24,325 bases of DNA from Candidatus Amarolinea dominans (GTDB lineage: Bacteria; Chloroflexota; Anaerolineae; SSC4; Amarolineaceae). Within the stretch, counting starts at the first letter, position 1. Every line of letters begins with the position of its first letter. The translations under genes and the position numbers were made by a program. Of the stretch, positions 1-8,687 are shown in pieces. The notes beneath the pieces were generated by a model. The model worked only from the letters and a program-made list of their open reading frames with translations, did not search any database and was not told where the DNA came from. Where the stretch lies: contig JADJYJ010000033.1 of assembly GCA_016719785.1 (NCBI GenBank), positions 1-24,325 on the forward strand, in the 5' to 3' direction.

Positions 1-566
1 TGGTGGGAAAGGATGAAAGAAAGGGGGACTGCTGCTGCACAAGGGCCGCCGCTGAAGTACGGCTATAACGGAGGAGGTTACAGTGGCGCATCTGGAATCC
101 CTACAACGGTGGCCAGGGTGAGCAGCGTGCGCTGCCACGTGCCAGATCTCGGCCGAACAAACCGAGGCCTGCCACGAGATCTGTTGACCACCGATTATGT
201 CACTTTGGGCGGCAGTTGGGCTGGGCGCGCTTCACGATATATGCGCGGTTTTTAACCCAGGCCGATTTCTACCATAAAACTCTCCGTAGGCCAGATATCG
301 CGTGCTGGGGGCCTTCGAGGTCACGCCCCGGCTCGGCCCGCTAACGCCTGGGACGACAGTAACGAACCCCTGACCTTCCGCCTCTTCGATCATCCAGCAA
401 TCACCATCTTCGTCGCCGCGGCGGATGCAAACCAAAGTAGATGGCGCAATCTGTGCGGGCGTCTGTCTCTCGAACATTCGTCGCCGCTGCACCGCGATAC
501 AAATAGTTACAAATCGCCGATGATGGGTCCGCTTCATGCCTGGATCCGGGTGGCAGAGTCGTTCCC
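1..566. other. No recognisable gene
   Basis: Short open frames exist on both strands, the longest being about 100 codons on the minus strand at 232-537. None shows a family motif, membrane segment or convincing ribosome binding site. Given the high indel rate in this part of the window, a real but fragmented gene cannot be excluded. The stretch lies just beyond the stop of the minus-strand nucleotidyltransferase gene. Confidence 0.4.
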
Positions 567-1238
567 CTATGGGCGTGTCTGTTCAACGACCCGATCGGCA
601 AGCGCCAGCGTGAAACGCAAGATCGAAGAGGAGTGCCAAGAGGCGACGTAGTGACCGGCAGACGTCGGAGAGTTGAGCACCTACTGTCGGAGCGACCCGG
701 CCAGGTAGAATGGGAACGTCCCGGTATCTTCCGGTCTGCGCCTTCACCAGCAAGTCGTCGAAAGTCGTACCCAGCCCGAAGGATAAACCACAGGTCCTAC
801 GAAATCTTTCGGCGGTGCGACCAGATGGCTGCAGCGATCTTGGTAGCGCCGATGTTTTCGATACAATCTACAATGACTCGATCAATTCTGATGTGCTCGC
901 CGTACTAGGGTCAAAGTCTTGCACCAAATCTATCTTCAATGGGGCATCGGTATCTGGTTCGAGGAAGATTTCTCTGACATGTTCTGTGTGCGGCGCCATC
1001 GCTCCGGAACGACAACCCAGACCGGCCCGCCAGTTGAGAATCAATACGTCGGTCTCTCGCGCAAACCCAGATCGTCAGGGTGAACAGATCGAGGTCTACG
1101 CTGGCGCGGTGATAAAAATGGAACGCAACCAGGGCCGTACCCCCCAGGAAGAAACGTTCACCGCCTCGGTAGCGAAGAAACGTTCGAGCACGCTCGCCTG
1201 GAAGCGGTGTGAGCCAGGAGAGACGAGATCGGAACGGT
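567..1238 (-). pseudogene. AbiEii/AbiGii-type nucleotidyltransferase toxin, frameshifted
   Basis: This is a DNA polymerase beta-fold nucleotidyltransferase of the AbiEii/MenT-like toxin family. Known members inactivate tRNA or other targets and are held in check by a co-encoded partner. Read on the minus strand with frame changes, the family signature is clear. VLERFFATE lies near 1175-1200, RFFLGGTALVAFHFYHR near 1115-1160, and the metal-binding SVDLDLF near 1083-1103. After these come REIFLEPDTDAPLKIDLVQDF-like residues near 910-985, an IENIGATKIAA helix near 830-865, an AGYDF segment near 765, and a LALADRVVEQTRP tail ending in TAG at 567-569. The GGT and DLD catalytic residues are present. 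At least four frame changes are needed, so the gene is either decayed or, as elsewhere here, mis-sequenced. The start codon is uncertain. It lies just downstream of its partner gene, as in AbiE-like operons. The family assignment is fairly secure; activity is unknown. Confidence 0.72.
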
Positions 1239-1243
1239 GTGCG

Positions 1244-1519
1244 TTATACGTAGTTCGTCCACTTCTCCAGCGCGTAGATTCCTGCTCACAAATCCTGCGC
1301 CGCCAGAAAGCGTAGGTTCTCGAAGTTTAAACGGATGTCAGCCACTGTCAGATGGCATGGTCTATCGTCCCAACCGGCGTGTCCCAGGATGGGCTGATGA
1401 TCGAGCTTTTTCGAACGGCGTGCCACCCCGAAGAAGGGCACGGACTTCTTCGTCCGTGATCTCGTAGTCCCAAAAAGAAATACGGTCGCTTTATTAAGCA
1501 CGTTGACAGTTGTACACAT
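1244..1519 (-). pseudogene. Small partner protein of the AbiEii-type toxin (antitoxin position), frameshifted
   Basis: A protein of about 91 residues sits immediately upstream of the nucleotidyltransferase toxin. From memory, this small family commonly precedes such toxins in Chloroflexota and cyanobacteria, so it is probably the antitoxin or a regulator. The ATG at 1519 is preceded by GAGG with a 5-nt spacer. The frame reads VFLF, then loses one T in a T-run near 1476. Restoring it gives FWDYEITDEEVRALLRG. A second frame change near 1390 gives ILGHAGWDD, then LTVADIRLNFENLRF. An in-frame TGA at 1286-1288 is followed without further shift by AGIYALEKWTNYV and a TAA at 1244-1246, so this TGA is probably a misread TGG (Trp). 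Conserved W and DYE/DEE residues fit the family as I remember it. The function is inferred from position only. Confidence 0.6.
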
Positions 1520-1606
1520 AGGAACCTCAATCATTCTAAGCCTGTTTTCGACACAGCAAATGTTTCCTATACAGCAGCTTGTGGCAGCGCCTGATGACCT
1601 GCTACC

Positions 1607-1680
1607 TGGGTGTCAGTAGGCTAAGCGCCACACAGTGAAATTGGCAAGTTGTCGGCGTAGGCCCGCCAGTTTGACACCCA
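1607..1680. repeat. 9-bp inverted repeat TGGGTGTCA/TGACACCCA
   Basis: The arms at 1607-1615 and 1672-1680 are perfect reverse complements 56 nt apart. They lie in the gap between the divergent toxin cassette and the plus-strand gene, and the right arm overlaps the -35 element of the plus promoter. This could be a second operator or chance. Confidence 0.35.
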
Positions 1681-1699
1681 TGGATGGCCATCGTGCAAT
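1671..1699 (+). promoter_or_regulatory. Sigma70-like promoter with operator at the start site
   Basis: TTGACA at 1671-1676 and TGCAAT at 1694-1699 are separated by 17 nt. Transcription would start near 1706, directly before the palindromic operator at 1712-1725. That is the expected layout for repression. It points to the plus-strand gene starting at 1782. Confidence 0.5.
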
Positions 1700-1711
1700 C
1701 TCACTCAACTG

Positions 1712-1725
1712 ACCGACCGGTCGGT
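1712..1725. promoter_or_regulatory. TetR-family operator palindrome ACCGACCGGTCGGT
   Basis: A perfect 14-bp palindrome. Sequences built on ACCGACCGGTCGGT are typical operators of TetR-family repressors that control membrane exporters. It sits just downstream of the -10 box, where bound repressor would block initiation. No tetR gene is visible in the window, so the cognate regulator must be elsewhere or is the unreadable product nearby. Confidence 0.6.
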
Positions 1726-1781
1726 AAGAGAAGCGAAGGGTGTGACCTTATTGCCGCAACAACATTTAGGAGTGACCCTCT

Positions 1782-2795
1782 GTGTACAGCGTTCTCTTGA
1801 CGCTTCATTCGATTGTTCGTTGGCTTCATCGCCTTGGCGGCGTTGGCCTCTGGCGAAGCCGCGCCTATGGGCGAGTTGCGAGGCGGCCAGAGCGCAGACT
1901 GCGCTCGACAAGCGCCTGGGCATCATCTTCACCAGCTTGATGGACACGCGAGGCTCCTCATTGGCCTTAACAACTCTGCTTTACTTCTACAGCCCCATCA
2001 CCCTGGCCGCCTGCGGCCGGGCGAATATCCATAACCCGGTAATCGCTTCTTTGCCGTTGACCACCTGTTCGCCATGCTGATTGCCGTCGTTCTGGCGCAC
2101 ATCGAGCAGGCGCAGGCAAGGCCGACGGCGACAAACAGCGCCAAATTTCGCCAGGGTGCCATCTTCTTCGGTCTGGCGATCGTGCTGCTGCTGTCTCCAT
2201 CCCGTGGCCCTTCTCCCACTGTGGCGGGCCGTGGCTGCGTCTCAGTTAACAATTGTTGCACGGGTCTCCGACCTCATGCAACTTCTTACGCCCTCAGAAG
2301 GTGACCATCTGTTTCGTCACCCAGGGCTACCTACGGCCTCTCCATGCATGTAGAAATTGCCAGAAACGGTGGGGGGTCCAAGGGCTGGTCTGCTATCGAC
2401 TTTCAAAGATGAGAAGACCTGCTGGGCGATCTCCACCGCGTGCCTGGACGGACGCCCGAAACGCGTGCTGCTGTGGAGTTGCTGCAGCAGGCGGCGGGTC
2501 CACCCGCAACCGAAGGTGCGCAACCTGATGCTTGCCATCTTTGCACCAACCGCCGGAGCAACGCGCTGATTCGCCTGGCTGGCCAGGAGATGCCGCAGTT
2601 GACCGGGAGAGCTTGTTCGGCGCGGTTTATTACGTTTGCCTTGGGCGGGACCCATTTCTGCGCAACGGCATCGCCAGCGGGGGAATTACGCTGGACATTC
2701 GTAGCCACCTGGCTCTTGTCGGGTTGGTAACACCCGTTCTTCTACCCGGCGCACAGCGAGCACGAACTGGGCGCGCTGCTGTTGATCTGATGATT
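1782..2795 (+). pseudogene. Unidentified membrane protein, many frameshifts
   Basis: I do not recognise the family. The likely start is GTG at 1782, with AGGAG at 1768-1772 and a promoter and TetR operator upstream. Different frames in turn show an N-terminal hydrophobic stretch FIRLFVGFIALAALA near 1806-1850, a segment HLFAMLIAVVLAHIEQAQA near 2062-2115, and a third hydrophobic stretch FRQGAIFFGLAIVLLLL near 2146-2200. An acidic/polar remainder includes ESLFGAVYYVCLGRDP near 2608-2655 and SGGITLDIRSHLALVGL near 2678-2726. The frame carrying PAHSEHELGALLLI reaches a stop near 2790. The order and constant strand suggest one gene of about 330 codons with three or more membrane segments. A transporter or exporter component would fit the TetR operator, but this is inference. 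Confidence 0.35.
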
Positions 2796-2924
2796 GATAT
2801 GTCTTCTTCGATGGCGCACGCGACTAACAGTAACTTTGGGTTAGAAATTCATAACAACAAAGGTTGCCAAACCACTACTACTGCTGCGACTGTCTCCACG
2901 GACGCCGCTGACGGCTTGAACTGA

Positions 2925-4235
2925 GGTGCTTCCATCTTCATCATCGATTTGACCTCGGTCTGACAGATCTGACATCATTCCTTGCTGCTCTATGCTACGC
3001 CACCTCGTTTGAGCGCTGATCGGCCTGCTGGGGGCGGCGTACCCGGTGATGCAGTTCATCGGCGCCCCACTGCTGGGGCGGCTCTCCGACCGCTTCGGGC
3101 GGAGGCCGGTACTCGTCATCAGCCAGATCGGGACGTTCGCGGGCTTCATCGTGCTCGGCTTTGCCGATGCGCTCTGGCTGCTCTTCCTCGCCCGGCCTGA
3201 TCGACGGCTCTCCGGGGCGAACATCTCCCACCGCGCAGGCCATGATCAGCGACAGCACAACGAGAAGACCCGCACACAGGGGCCGGGCTGATCGGCGCTG
3301 GCCTTCGGGCTTGGCGTCGTGATCGGCCGGTCATCGCCTTCGTCTCGCTGGCCGCCAGCGGCAACAACTACCATGTTCCCGCCTTTGTCACAGCGGGCTT
3401 CTCCTGCTCTCGATCCTGCTCACCATCTTTTGGTTTTGAGGGAAGCTCCCTGCAGAGCGCCAAGGCGCTGGCCGCAAAGCGGTCGGAAGGAGGCCAGAAG
3501 GCTGCAACCCCTCGGTCATGTTCGCGCTGGCCACCCCGAGGTCGGCCTGCTGCTGGTACTGACATGTTCGCGCAACTCGTCAGCCTTCGGTGGCTTCGAG
3601 CAGTTGCTCTCGCTCTTCCACCTGAACCGCCTGGTCTCAGCGCGTCCGGACAATGCCATCATCTTCGTGTTCGTGGGCATCATCTCGTGGCCGTGCAGGG
3701 CGGTCTGATCGGCCGCTGGAGCCGGAGATGGGGCGACCGCCCGCTTGATCTACCTGGGGCTAGCAGCCCCTACCTGGGCCACGGCCCTCCGCGCTGACCC
3801 GCAGCCGCCACCTGGTACGCCGCCGCTCTCCCAAGAAGCGACGCGGAAGCGCCGGTACTGACACGCCTGCCGGGCGGACGCCGCCACCTACAACCTGCCC
3901 ATCACTCTGCCCTCCGATGCCGGCAAGGGCTGGCGGGGGCTCGGCTGGCTACTCCTGGCGATGATTCCGGCCTCCATCGGCGGCGTCCTGCAACCTGCAA
4001 TCAACAGCCTGATCACCAAACGGGTGGCCGACAATGAAGCGCGGCGGCATCTGGGCATCGGCACGGCGTTTCTCAGCGGCGCCAATGCGCTAGCGCCCTT
4101 GCTCGGCGGAGTGGTCTTTCAATACTGGGGAGGCGCCAGTGCGCCCTTCTGGCCTGTGGGCGGCGATCAGCCGGGCTGCTGCTCATCGCCAGCCTGCGGA
4201 CCATCAGGACGCAGGCTGCGCCCCAGATGCCCTAA
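2925..4235 (+). pseudogene. MFS drug transporter, DHA1/TetA-like, frameshifted
   Basis: A 12-helix major facilitator antiporter of the tetracycline/multidrug DHA1 group, which exports drugs in exchange for protons across the inner membrane. Pieced over several frames it shows LLLYATSF near 2975, LIGLLGAAYPVMQFIGAPLL near 3017-3075, and motif A GRLSDRFGRRPVLVIS near 3077-3122. A second conserved stretch around 3210-3245 matches the 'LIDGLSGANIS.AQAMISD' loop of TetA-like proteins. Later segments include IIFVFVGII near 3661, GGLIGRWSRRWGD near 3700, and MIPASIGG..LQPAINSLITK near 3961-4020. GTAFLSGANALAPLLGGVVF lies near 4060-4120. The length of about 435 codons fits the family. The start is not resolved: readable sequence begins around 2925, though an ATG at 2811 is possible. 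About eight indels interrupt it. The stop TAA at 4233-4235 overlaps the stop of convergent holA. Confidence 0.75.
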
Positions 4236-5326
4236 CGGCTCTGGCTCAACTCGGCGACGATGCGCATGGTGGCGCCAGGCAGTCTTCCATTTAGCCGGTC
4301 TTGATGGCGATGTCGGTTTCGAGCAGGCGTTCCATCTCCCCTTCCAACGTCGCAAGGTGGAAGTTGGGCCCTGGGGCAGGCCTTCTTCATGGTGGATGGC
4401 TTCTGGCTAACCGCGGCGTAAACGCATCCTGGGCTTTGGCCCTGGCTCATCAGTTCTTTGACCTGCAAAGCAGGCGGAACTGCCAACGATCGCCCAGGAT
4501 GCATAACGGCTACTCACCGGCGCCCAACAGGCTGCAGCAACGCCACCGCCTGCTTTGCCATTGCCGCCAGCCGGGGCCTCCACCATCTCGAACACACGCT
4601 GCGTTCGCGCACGCCGCTCACCAGCAACTTGACACCGGTCACGCTGATGAAAACGGGCGTTGTAGCGCTGTAGGCCTGCAATTTGCTCAGCTCCTGATCA
4701 CAGGCGCAAGTCACGTGCCCACCAGTTCGGTCAGGCCCGCGTCGCCGCCAGTTTCGATCTTGATCTTCGCGTTGGCGCGCGCTGCGTCAGCCAGTTCAAC
4801 AGCCATTCGTCCTGTTTCCACCATTCCCCGTCATATTGACGGCAGGATGCGCGCGGCGCCAACGCCGCACTCTCCAGCGCCTTCGACACCGGGTCGGTCT
4901 TGCGCACCAGCGCAAGCTCCAGCAGCACCAGGTCGGTGCTTTCCGGCACGATGCGCCAGGTAGGCGATCAGGAGCGCCGCGCAGTTCGCTAGCGCGGCCA
5001 AGCAGCGCCTCACCGCTCTCGCCGACCGATGGGCCAGCATCTTCGGCGGGCGCACACCGGCGGCGTCAGCCTGACCGCGGCCCTTGCCCTGGCCGCGCTG
5101 CTGCGCTTGCGCGCCCGGTCAGCGCGCGCCGTTGAGGATGACCAGGGGCGCGGCGCCAGAAATGGCATGGCGTCGCGCGCGTGGTGCAGAATCCGCCCGC
5201 GAGGCGCGCGCCATCCAACTCGGCGGTGTTGAGCTGCGCAAATTCTGGCGGCCCTAACGCCGTCTTGATCTCGGCCAGGGCCTCCGCGCGCAAGAATTCC
5301 TCGTCTCCATGAATCAAATAAATCAT
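4232..5326 (-). pseudogene. holA: DNA polymerase III subunit delta, frameshifted
   Basis: The clamp-loader delta subunit opens the beta sliding clamp during replication. The start is ATG at 5326, giving MIYLIHGDEEFLRAEALAEI, the classic delta N-terminus. Further delta-like segments appear in shifting frames: ELDGARLAGG near 5206, MPFLAPR near 5150, and KALESAALAPRA near 4860-4895. Later come ELSKLQAYS near 4690, a hallmark 'E.KL..Y' helix, and VTGVKLLVSGVRERSVFEMVEA. The tail is MRIVAELSQSR with TAG at 4232-4234. The total of about 364 codons compares with roughly 340 for the family. At least six frame changes are needed. Because holA is normally essential, this indicates sequencing indels rather than loss. 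It is the last gene of a minus-strand operon, 48 nt after the DUF6391 gene. Confidence 0.8.
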
Positions 5327-5374
5327 ACGTGCCCACTTACGCCAGACCGCGAAATCTCCCAGGGTTCAGAAGTC

Positions 5375-5895
5375 TCAGGGTGGATCAGGCTCCACCAAAT
5401 GCACCGGCACGCCGCCCGGTCGGCGCAGCGTCACCTGGCCCAGGCGCACGCCTTGCACCTGGGCTGGTGGTGACAAATTCCTGCAAGGTGTGTCCCAATG
5501 GCTGCGCCACGAAGAGCGCCAGGGTGGCGGCTGTGAACGCGGTGGGCAGCGCTTCCCAGGCGGAGCGTTTGCGCTCGCCCTGCGTGCTGAGCACCGTGAC
5601 GGCCCACGCGGCCAGGCCCGCCAACATGCCGGAGGTGACAAAGTTGGTGCCGCAGTTAGGATGGACCGCCATGTGGGCGTCGCCGGCCTGCAGGCGTCGC
5701 AGCGCCTCTTTGGCCGCCAAACTCCAACTCCTGCGTCTCGATCTCACCAAAGATGATGAAACCACGGGTGTCGCTGCGCCACGATACGCCGGTCGGCCGG
5801 CGCGCCGTCAGCAGAGAGACCGTGGCATGTTCGATGCCGTGATTGCGGCGAACGATAGACACAATGGGGACGTTTTCCAATGGGTTGGCTGTCAT
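5375..5895 (-). pseudogene. DUF6391 membrane protein, frameshifted
   Basis: A small membrane protein of unknown function, found in Chloroflexota and cyanobacteria. It begins MTANPLENVPIVSIVRRNHG, followed by IEHATVSLLTA, then WRSDTRGFIIFGEIETQ. After a frame change near 5715, EALRRLQAGDAHMAVHPNCG, TNFVTSGMLAGLAAWAV and a second hydrophobic segment follow. After another change near 5430 the tail is VQGVRLGQVTLRRPGGVPVH. The NH..EHATV and HPNCGTN motifs are the recognisable features of DUF6391. The ATG at 5893-5895 overlaps the stop of the upstream GT2 in ATGA, implying translational coupling. No catalytic role is known; its place in a glycosylation operon is the only functional hint. Confidence 0.75.
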
Positions 5896-6888
5896 GGCTC
5901 TTGTGTTGCCTCTTGATTTTCCAGAATCTCGCGAATCGCGTAGATCGGTTTGTTTTGCGCCTCGTAATAGGTGCGCATGGTCATCTCCCCCAACAGGCCG
6001 ATGCTCAGCATCTGCACGCCCAGCACGACCAGCAGAACGGCCAGGAGCAGCAGCGGACGGCTGCCGATGCTCTGTCCCAGGATCAGCTTGAGATAGGTCA
6101 GGTAAATGCCGATCAACGTGCCCACAGCGCCAAGGGTGAGACCGATGCCGCCAAAGACGTGCAGCGGCCGCGTGGCGTAGCCGAGCAGAAACCGCACCGT
6201 GATGAGGTCAGATCACCCAGAAAAGTGCGGCTCAGGTTGTACTTGGAGCGTCCGAACTGCCGCGGCCGGTGAGAGACGGGAATTTCCGCCACGGCCGTGC
6301 CCATCCAACTGGCGATGGCGGGGATGAAGCGGTGCAGTTCACCGTACGGGCGCACGTTCTGCAGCACCTCGCGGCGATAGGCTTTGAGCGAGCAGCCGTA
6401 ATCGTGCAGGGTCACGCCGGTGGCGCGGGAGATGAGCGCGTTGGCGATGACCGAGGGCAGCCGCCGGCTCAGCGCGGCGTCCTGACGCTGCAGCGCGCCA
6501 GCCGCTGACGACATCGTAGCCAGCCGCGATTTTGTCCAGCAGCAGGCCGATGTCGGCCAAGGTCGTTTTGCAGGTCGGCATCCAGGGTGACGATGATCTC
6601 CCCGCGGACGCGCTCGAAGCCGGCGGCAGAAGGCGGCCGTTTGACCGAAGTTGCGGCGGAAGCGCACCCGCGCACATGCGCGGGGTCCTGCACAATTGCC
6701 AGCGGCGCAGGCAGGGGCAAAGGAGTCATCGCGGCTGCCATCGTCCACCACGATGATCTCGAAGGGGCGGCCCAGGCCGGTCAGCGCGGCGGGGAGGCTG
6801 CGCCTGCAGGCCGCGATGCTCTCTTCCTCGTTGTACAACGGCACCACGACCGAGACATGGGCGCCGTCGAGGCTGTGGGATTGGTCAT
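5892..6888 (-). pseudogene. GT2 polyprenyl-phosphate glycosyltransferase with C-terminal membrane helices (GtrB/DPM1-like), frameshifted
   Basis: Family-2 inverting glycosyltransferase of the DPM1/GtrB/ArnC group, which moves a sugar from an NDP-sugar to a polyprenyl phosphate at the inner face of the membrane. Visible are VSVVVPLYNEEESIAACRRS near 6795-6855, EIIVVDDGSRDDSF near 6715-6755, and RRNFGQTAAF near 6635. The DxD region DADLQ lies near 6575 and DYGCSLKAYRREVLQNVRP near 6350-6405. GRSKYNLSRTFLGDL follows near 6215-6260. The C-terminus reads LLGYATRPLHVFGGIG, then two long hydrophobic helices and MRTYYEAQNKPIYAIRE. The start ATG at 6888 overlaps the previous gene's TGA in ATGA. From that ATG the frame is wrong until a shift before 6860, one of about five needed. 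It probably supplies lipid-linked sugar to the GT39 protein of the same gene cluster. Confidence 0.82.
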
Positions 6889-7874
6889 GGCTGTTCCACC
6901 CCCAGGCTGCGGCTGTCAGGCGCCGGTTCCCACCAGGCGGCCGGGGTGAGGTAGAGGATGCCGCCAACCAGCGCGCCGCCCATCGTGACTGCGTAGAAGA
7001 GCAGACCCATCGCGGCCGCGGCCGCCGGTGTGACGCCTACCTGGGTGAACAGGGCCATGTAGCTGAATTCGCGCACGCCCAGGCCGCCGAAGGAGGGAGC
7101 ACGAGGGAGACAAGAAATGAGCGGCACGAAGATCAGGTAGTAGCGCCAGGGAATGGCGGCGCCTACGGCCAGGCCCAGGCAGATGTTGAGGCCAATGAGC
7201 AGGGCGTTGAAGATGAGCGAGACGCCAAACGACGCCAGGAGAGGACGCAGGCCATAGGTGGGGATGGCGTCGAGCAGGATTTGCCCAGCCTTGACCCGCG
7301 CCACGGCCGGGAAGCGGCGCTGCAAGGCCAACGCCCAATCGCGCCGCGCCATCAGCAGGACGATCAGCGCACAGGCGCCGAACAGCAGACCCAGGAGCCA
7401 GCCGACGGTCGGGCTGGCCGCGCCGGGCGCCAGCAGCAGCGCCATGATGCCGATGGGCATCTGCATGGCCATGCCGCTGAAGCGATCGAGCAGGACCGAG
7501 CCGAGCACCACGCCGGGCCGGCCGGCGTAACGGCCCAGGGCCACGGTCTTGACCGCGTCGCCGCCGAAGCCGGTGGGCATGACCGTGTTGAACAGACTGC
7601 CGATGAAGTACCAGCGCACCAGCAGCGCCAGGGGCGCGGGGACGCCGCCGGCGCGCAGCAGGATCTGCCAGCGGGCCGCGCGCACCAGCACGCCGAGTTG
7701 AAAGAGCAGCAGGGCCAGGGCAAACCAACCGGCGTGGATGTGGGTGAGGACGGCGAAAATCTCACGCCAATGGACCGCGCGCAGCAGCAGGGCCATCAGC
7801 GCCAGGCTGATCGCCAGTTTGAGCGGGCCGTCGAGGCGTTTGCGCAGCGCAGTTGCGCGGGTGGAAGCAGTCAT
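6885..7874 (-). CDS. Lysylphosphatidylglycerol synthase TM-region (flippase-like) protein
   Basis: Intact 329-residue polytopic membrane protein of the LPG_synthase_TM/UPF0104 family (AglD/MprF flippase-like fold). Relatives are thought to flip or transfer lipid-linked substrates in glycosylation pathways. Start ATG at 7874 overlaps the TGA of the methyltransferase (ATGA), and reads MTASTRATALRKRLDGPLKL. Family hallmarks are RAARWQILLRAGG, then WYFIGSLFNTVMPTGFGGDA with VKTVALGRYAG after it. LGSVLLDRFSGM and the C-terminal SFGGLGVREFSYMALF follow. About eight hydrophobic helices are visible. An open frame extends upstream to 8042 but lies inside the methyltransferase gene, so the short start is preferred. 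Its TGA overlaps the ATG of the following GT2. Confidence 0.88.
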   Translation of the reverse strand: MTASTRATALRKRLDGPLKLAISLALMALLLRAVHWREIFAVLTHIHAGWFALALLLFQLGVLVRAARWQILLRAGGVPAPLALLVRWYFIGSLFNTVMPTGFGGDAVKTVALGRYAGRPGVVLGSVLLDRFSGMAMQMPIGIMALLLAPGAASPTVGWLLGLLFGACALIVLLMARRDWALALQRRFPAVARVKAGQILLDAIPTYGLRPLLASFGVSLIFNALLIGLNICLGLAVGAAIPWRYYLIFVPLISCLPRAPSFGGLGVREFSYMALFTQVGVTPAAAAAMGLLFYAVTMGGALVGGILYLTPAAWWEPAPDSRSLGVEQP

Positions 7875-8620
7875 TGCGTCGGTTTCTGGGCGATACAGAG
7901 GAGCGATTGGCCGAGCGGCACATCCCACACGCGGCGCAGGAGGCGCTCGGCGCCGATGAAGAGCGGGGCCAGCAGGTTGAACAGCTTGAGTTGGCCGTGA
8001 GGCAGGATGTCGCGCTTGAGTACGCGGCTGTTGAGCCACCAACCGGGAATGCCGGCGATGTTCAGGTAGCTCAGCCGCAGAATCGTGAGGCCGGTCGCGC
8101 TCACCAGGCTGCGCAGTTGGCCGCGGTCATAGCGGCGGGAAATGCCCCAGCGCGCTGTCCAGGGTGCCGTGCATGTACGCGCCGGCCGGGACGAAGAGAG
8201 CAGCGGCCGCCCGGCGTCAGCAGTTCGGCCATGTGGCGCAGCGCGGTCTGGTGATCTTCGATGTGCTCCAGGACGTTGAGGCACATGACGGTGTCAAGGC
8301 GATGGCCGGCCAGTTGGGCCACGGTGTCACGCGTGGTGATGTCGCCCTCGCAGATATGGACATTGGGGCGGTCGGCAAATGCGGCGCACGTAGCGTACCG
8401 AACTGGGCAGGCGATCCAGACCAACCACCTCGTCCAGGCCCAGGAAATAGCTGGTCATGTTGCCGATGCCGCAGCCCACCTCGAGCAGGCGGCGACCCGC
8501 GTACGGCGCAATTTCGTCGTAGATCCAACGGTTGTAGCGATCTACGCTCGCCATGCGGCGCAAGGTCTCGCGGCCAATCGGATCGTCTAGTTCGGCATTG
8601 TGTTCCAGGGTGGTCTCCAC
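7871..8620 (-). pseudogene. Class I SAM-dependent methyltransferase, frameshifted
   Basis: A Rossmann-fold methyltransferase of about 249 residues. Start GTG at 8620 has AGAGG five bases upstream and reads METTLEHNAELDDPIG. Then come RYNRWIYDEIAPYAGRR, the SAM-binding motif I LLEVGCGIGNMTSYFLG, and EVVGLDRL. The acidic motif near 8345 is followed by DTVMCLNVLEHIEDHQTALR near 8245-8300, LLTPGGR, and YDRGQLRSLVSATGLTIL near 8080-8135. It ends IAQKPTQ. This layout matches methyltransferases in polysaccharide or lipid-sugar clusters, so a sugar or lipid intermediate is the likely substrate. Three or four frame changes lie between 8210 and 8430. It is coupled to the next gene by an ATGA overlap and separated from the previous GT2 by a hairpin repeat at 8652-8687. 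Confidence 0.82.
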
Positions 8621-8651
8621 AGCAACCTCTCGTTGGGGCTTGTTGCTCGTT

Positions 8652-8687
8652 GTAGGGGCATGAGGGCTACCGCCCTCGTGCCCCTAC
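8652..8687. repeat. Palindromic REP-like repeat, copy 1
   Basis: Arms at 8652-8667 and 8672-8687 are 16 bp with one mismatch around a TACC loop. The core reads GGGGCA(C/T)GAGGGC. The right arm contains the TAG stop of the minus-strand GT2 (8684-8686), so on the transcript a hairpin begins at the stop codon. It could stabilise or attenuate the message before the methyltransferase gene. Two further copies lie at 10403-10434 and 10451-10485. Confidence 0.8.

Noticed and set aside
710..1315. Plus-strand frame of 201 codons
   Set aside because: The minus strand of the same stretch carries the recognisable nucleotidyltransferase signature; this frame has no family features.
4301..4963. Plus-strand frame of 220 codons
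   Set aside because: It is antisense to holA, which is supported by motifs along its length.
6651..8000. Plus-strand open frame of 449 codons
   Set aside because: It lies opposite the GT2 and flippase genes, is rich in Gln, Arg, His and Gly without motifs, and is typical of an antisense frame in high-GC sequence.
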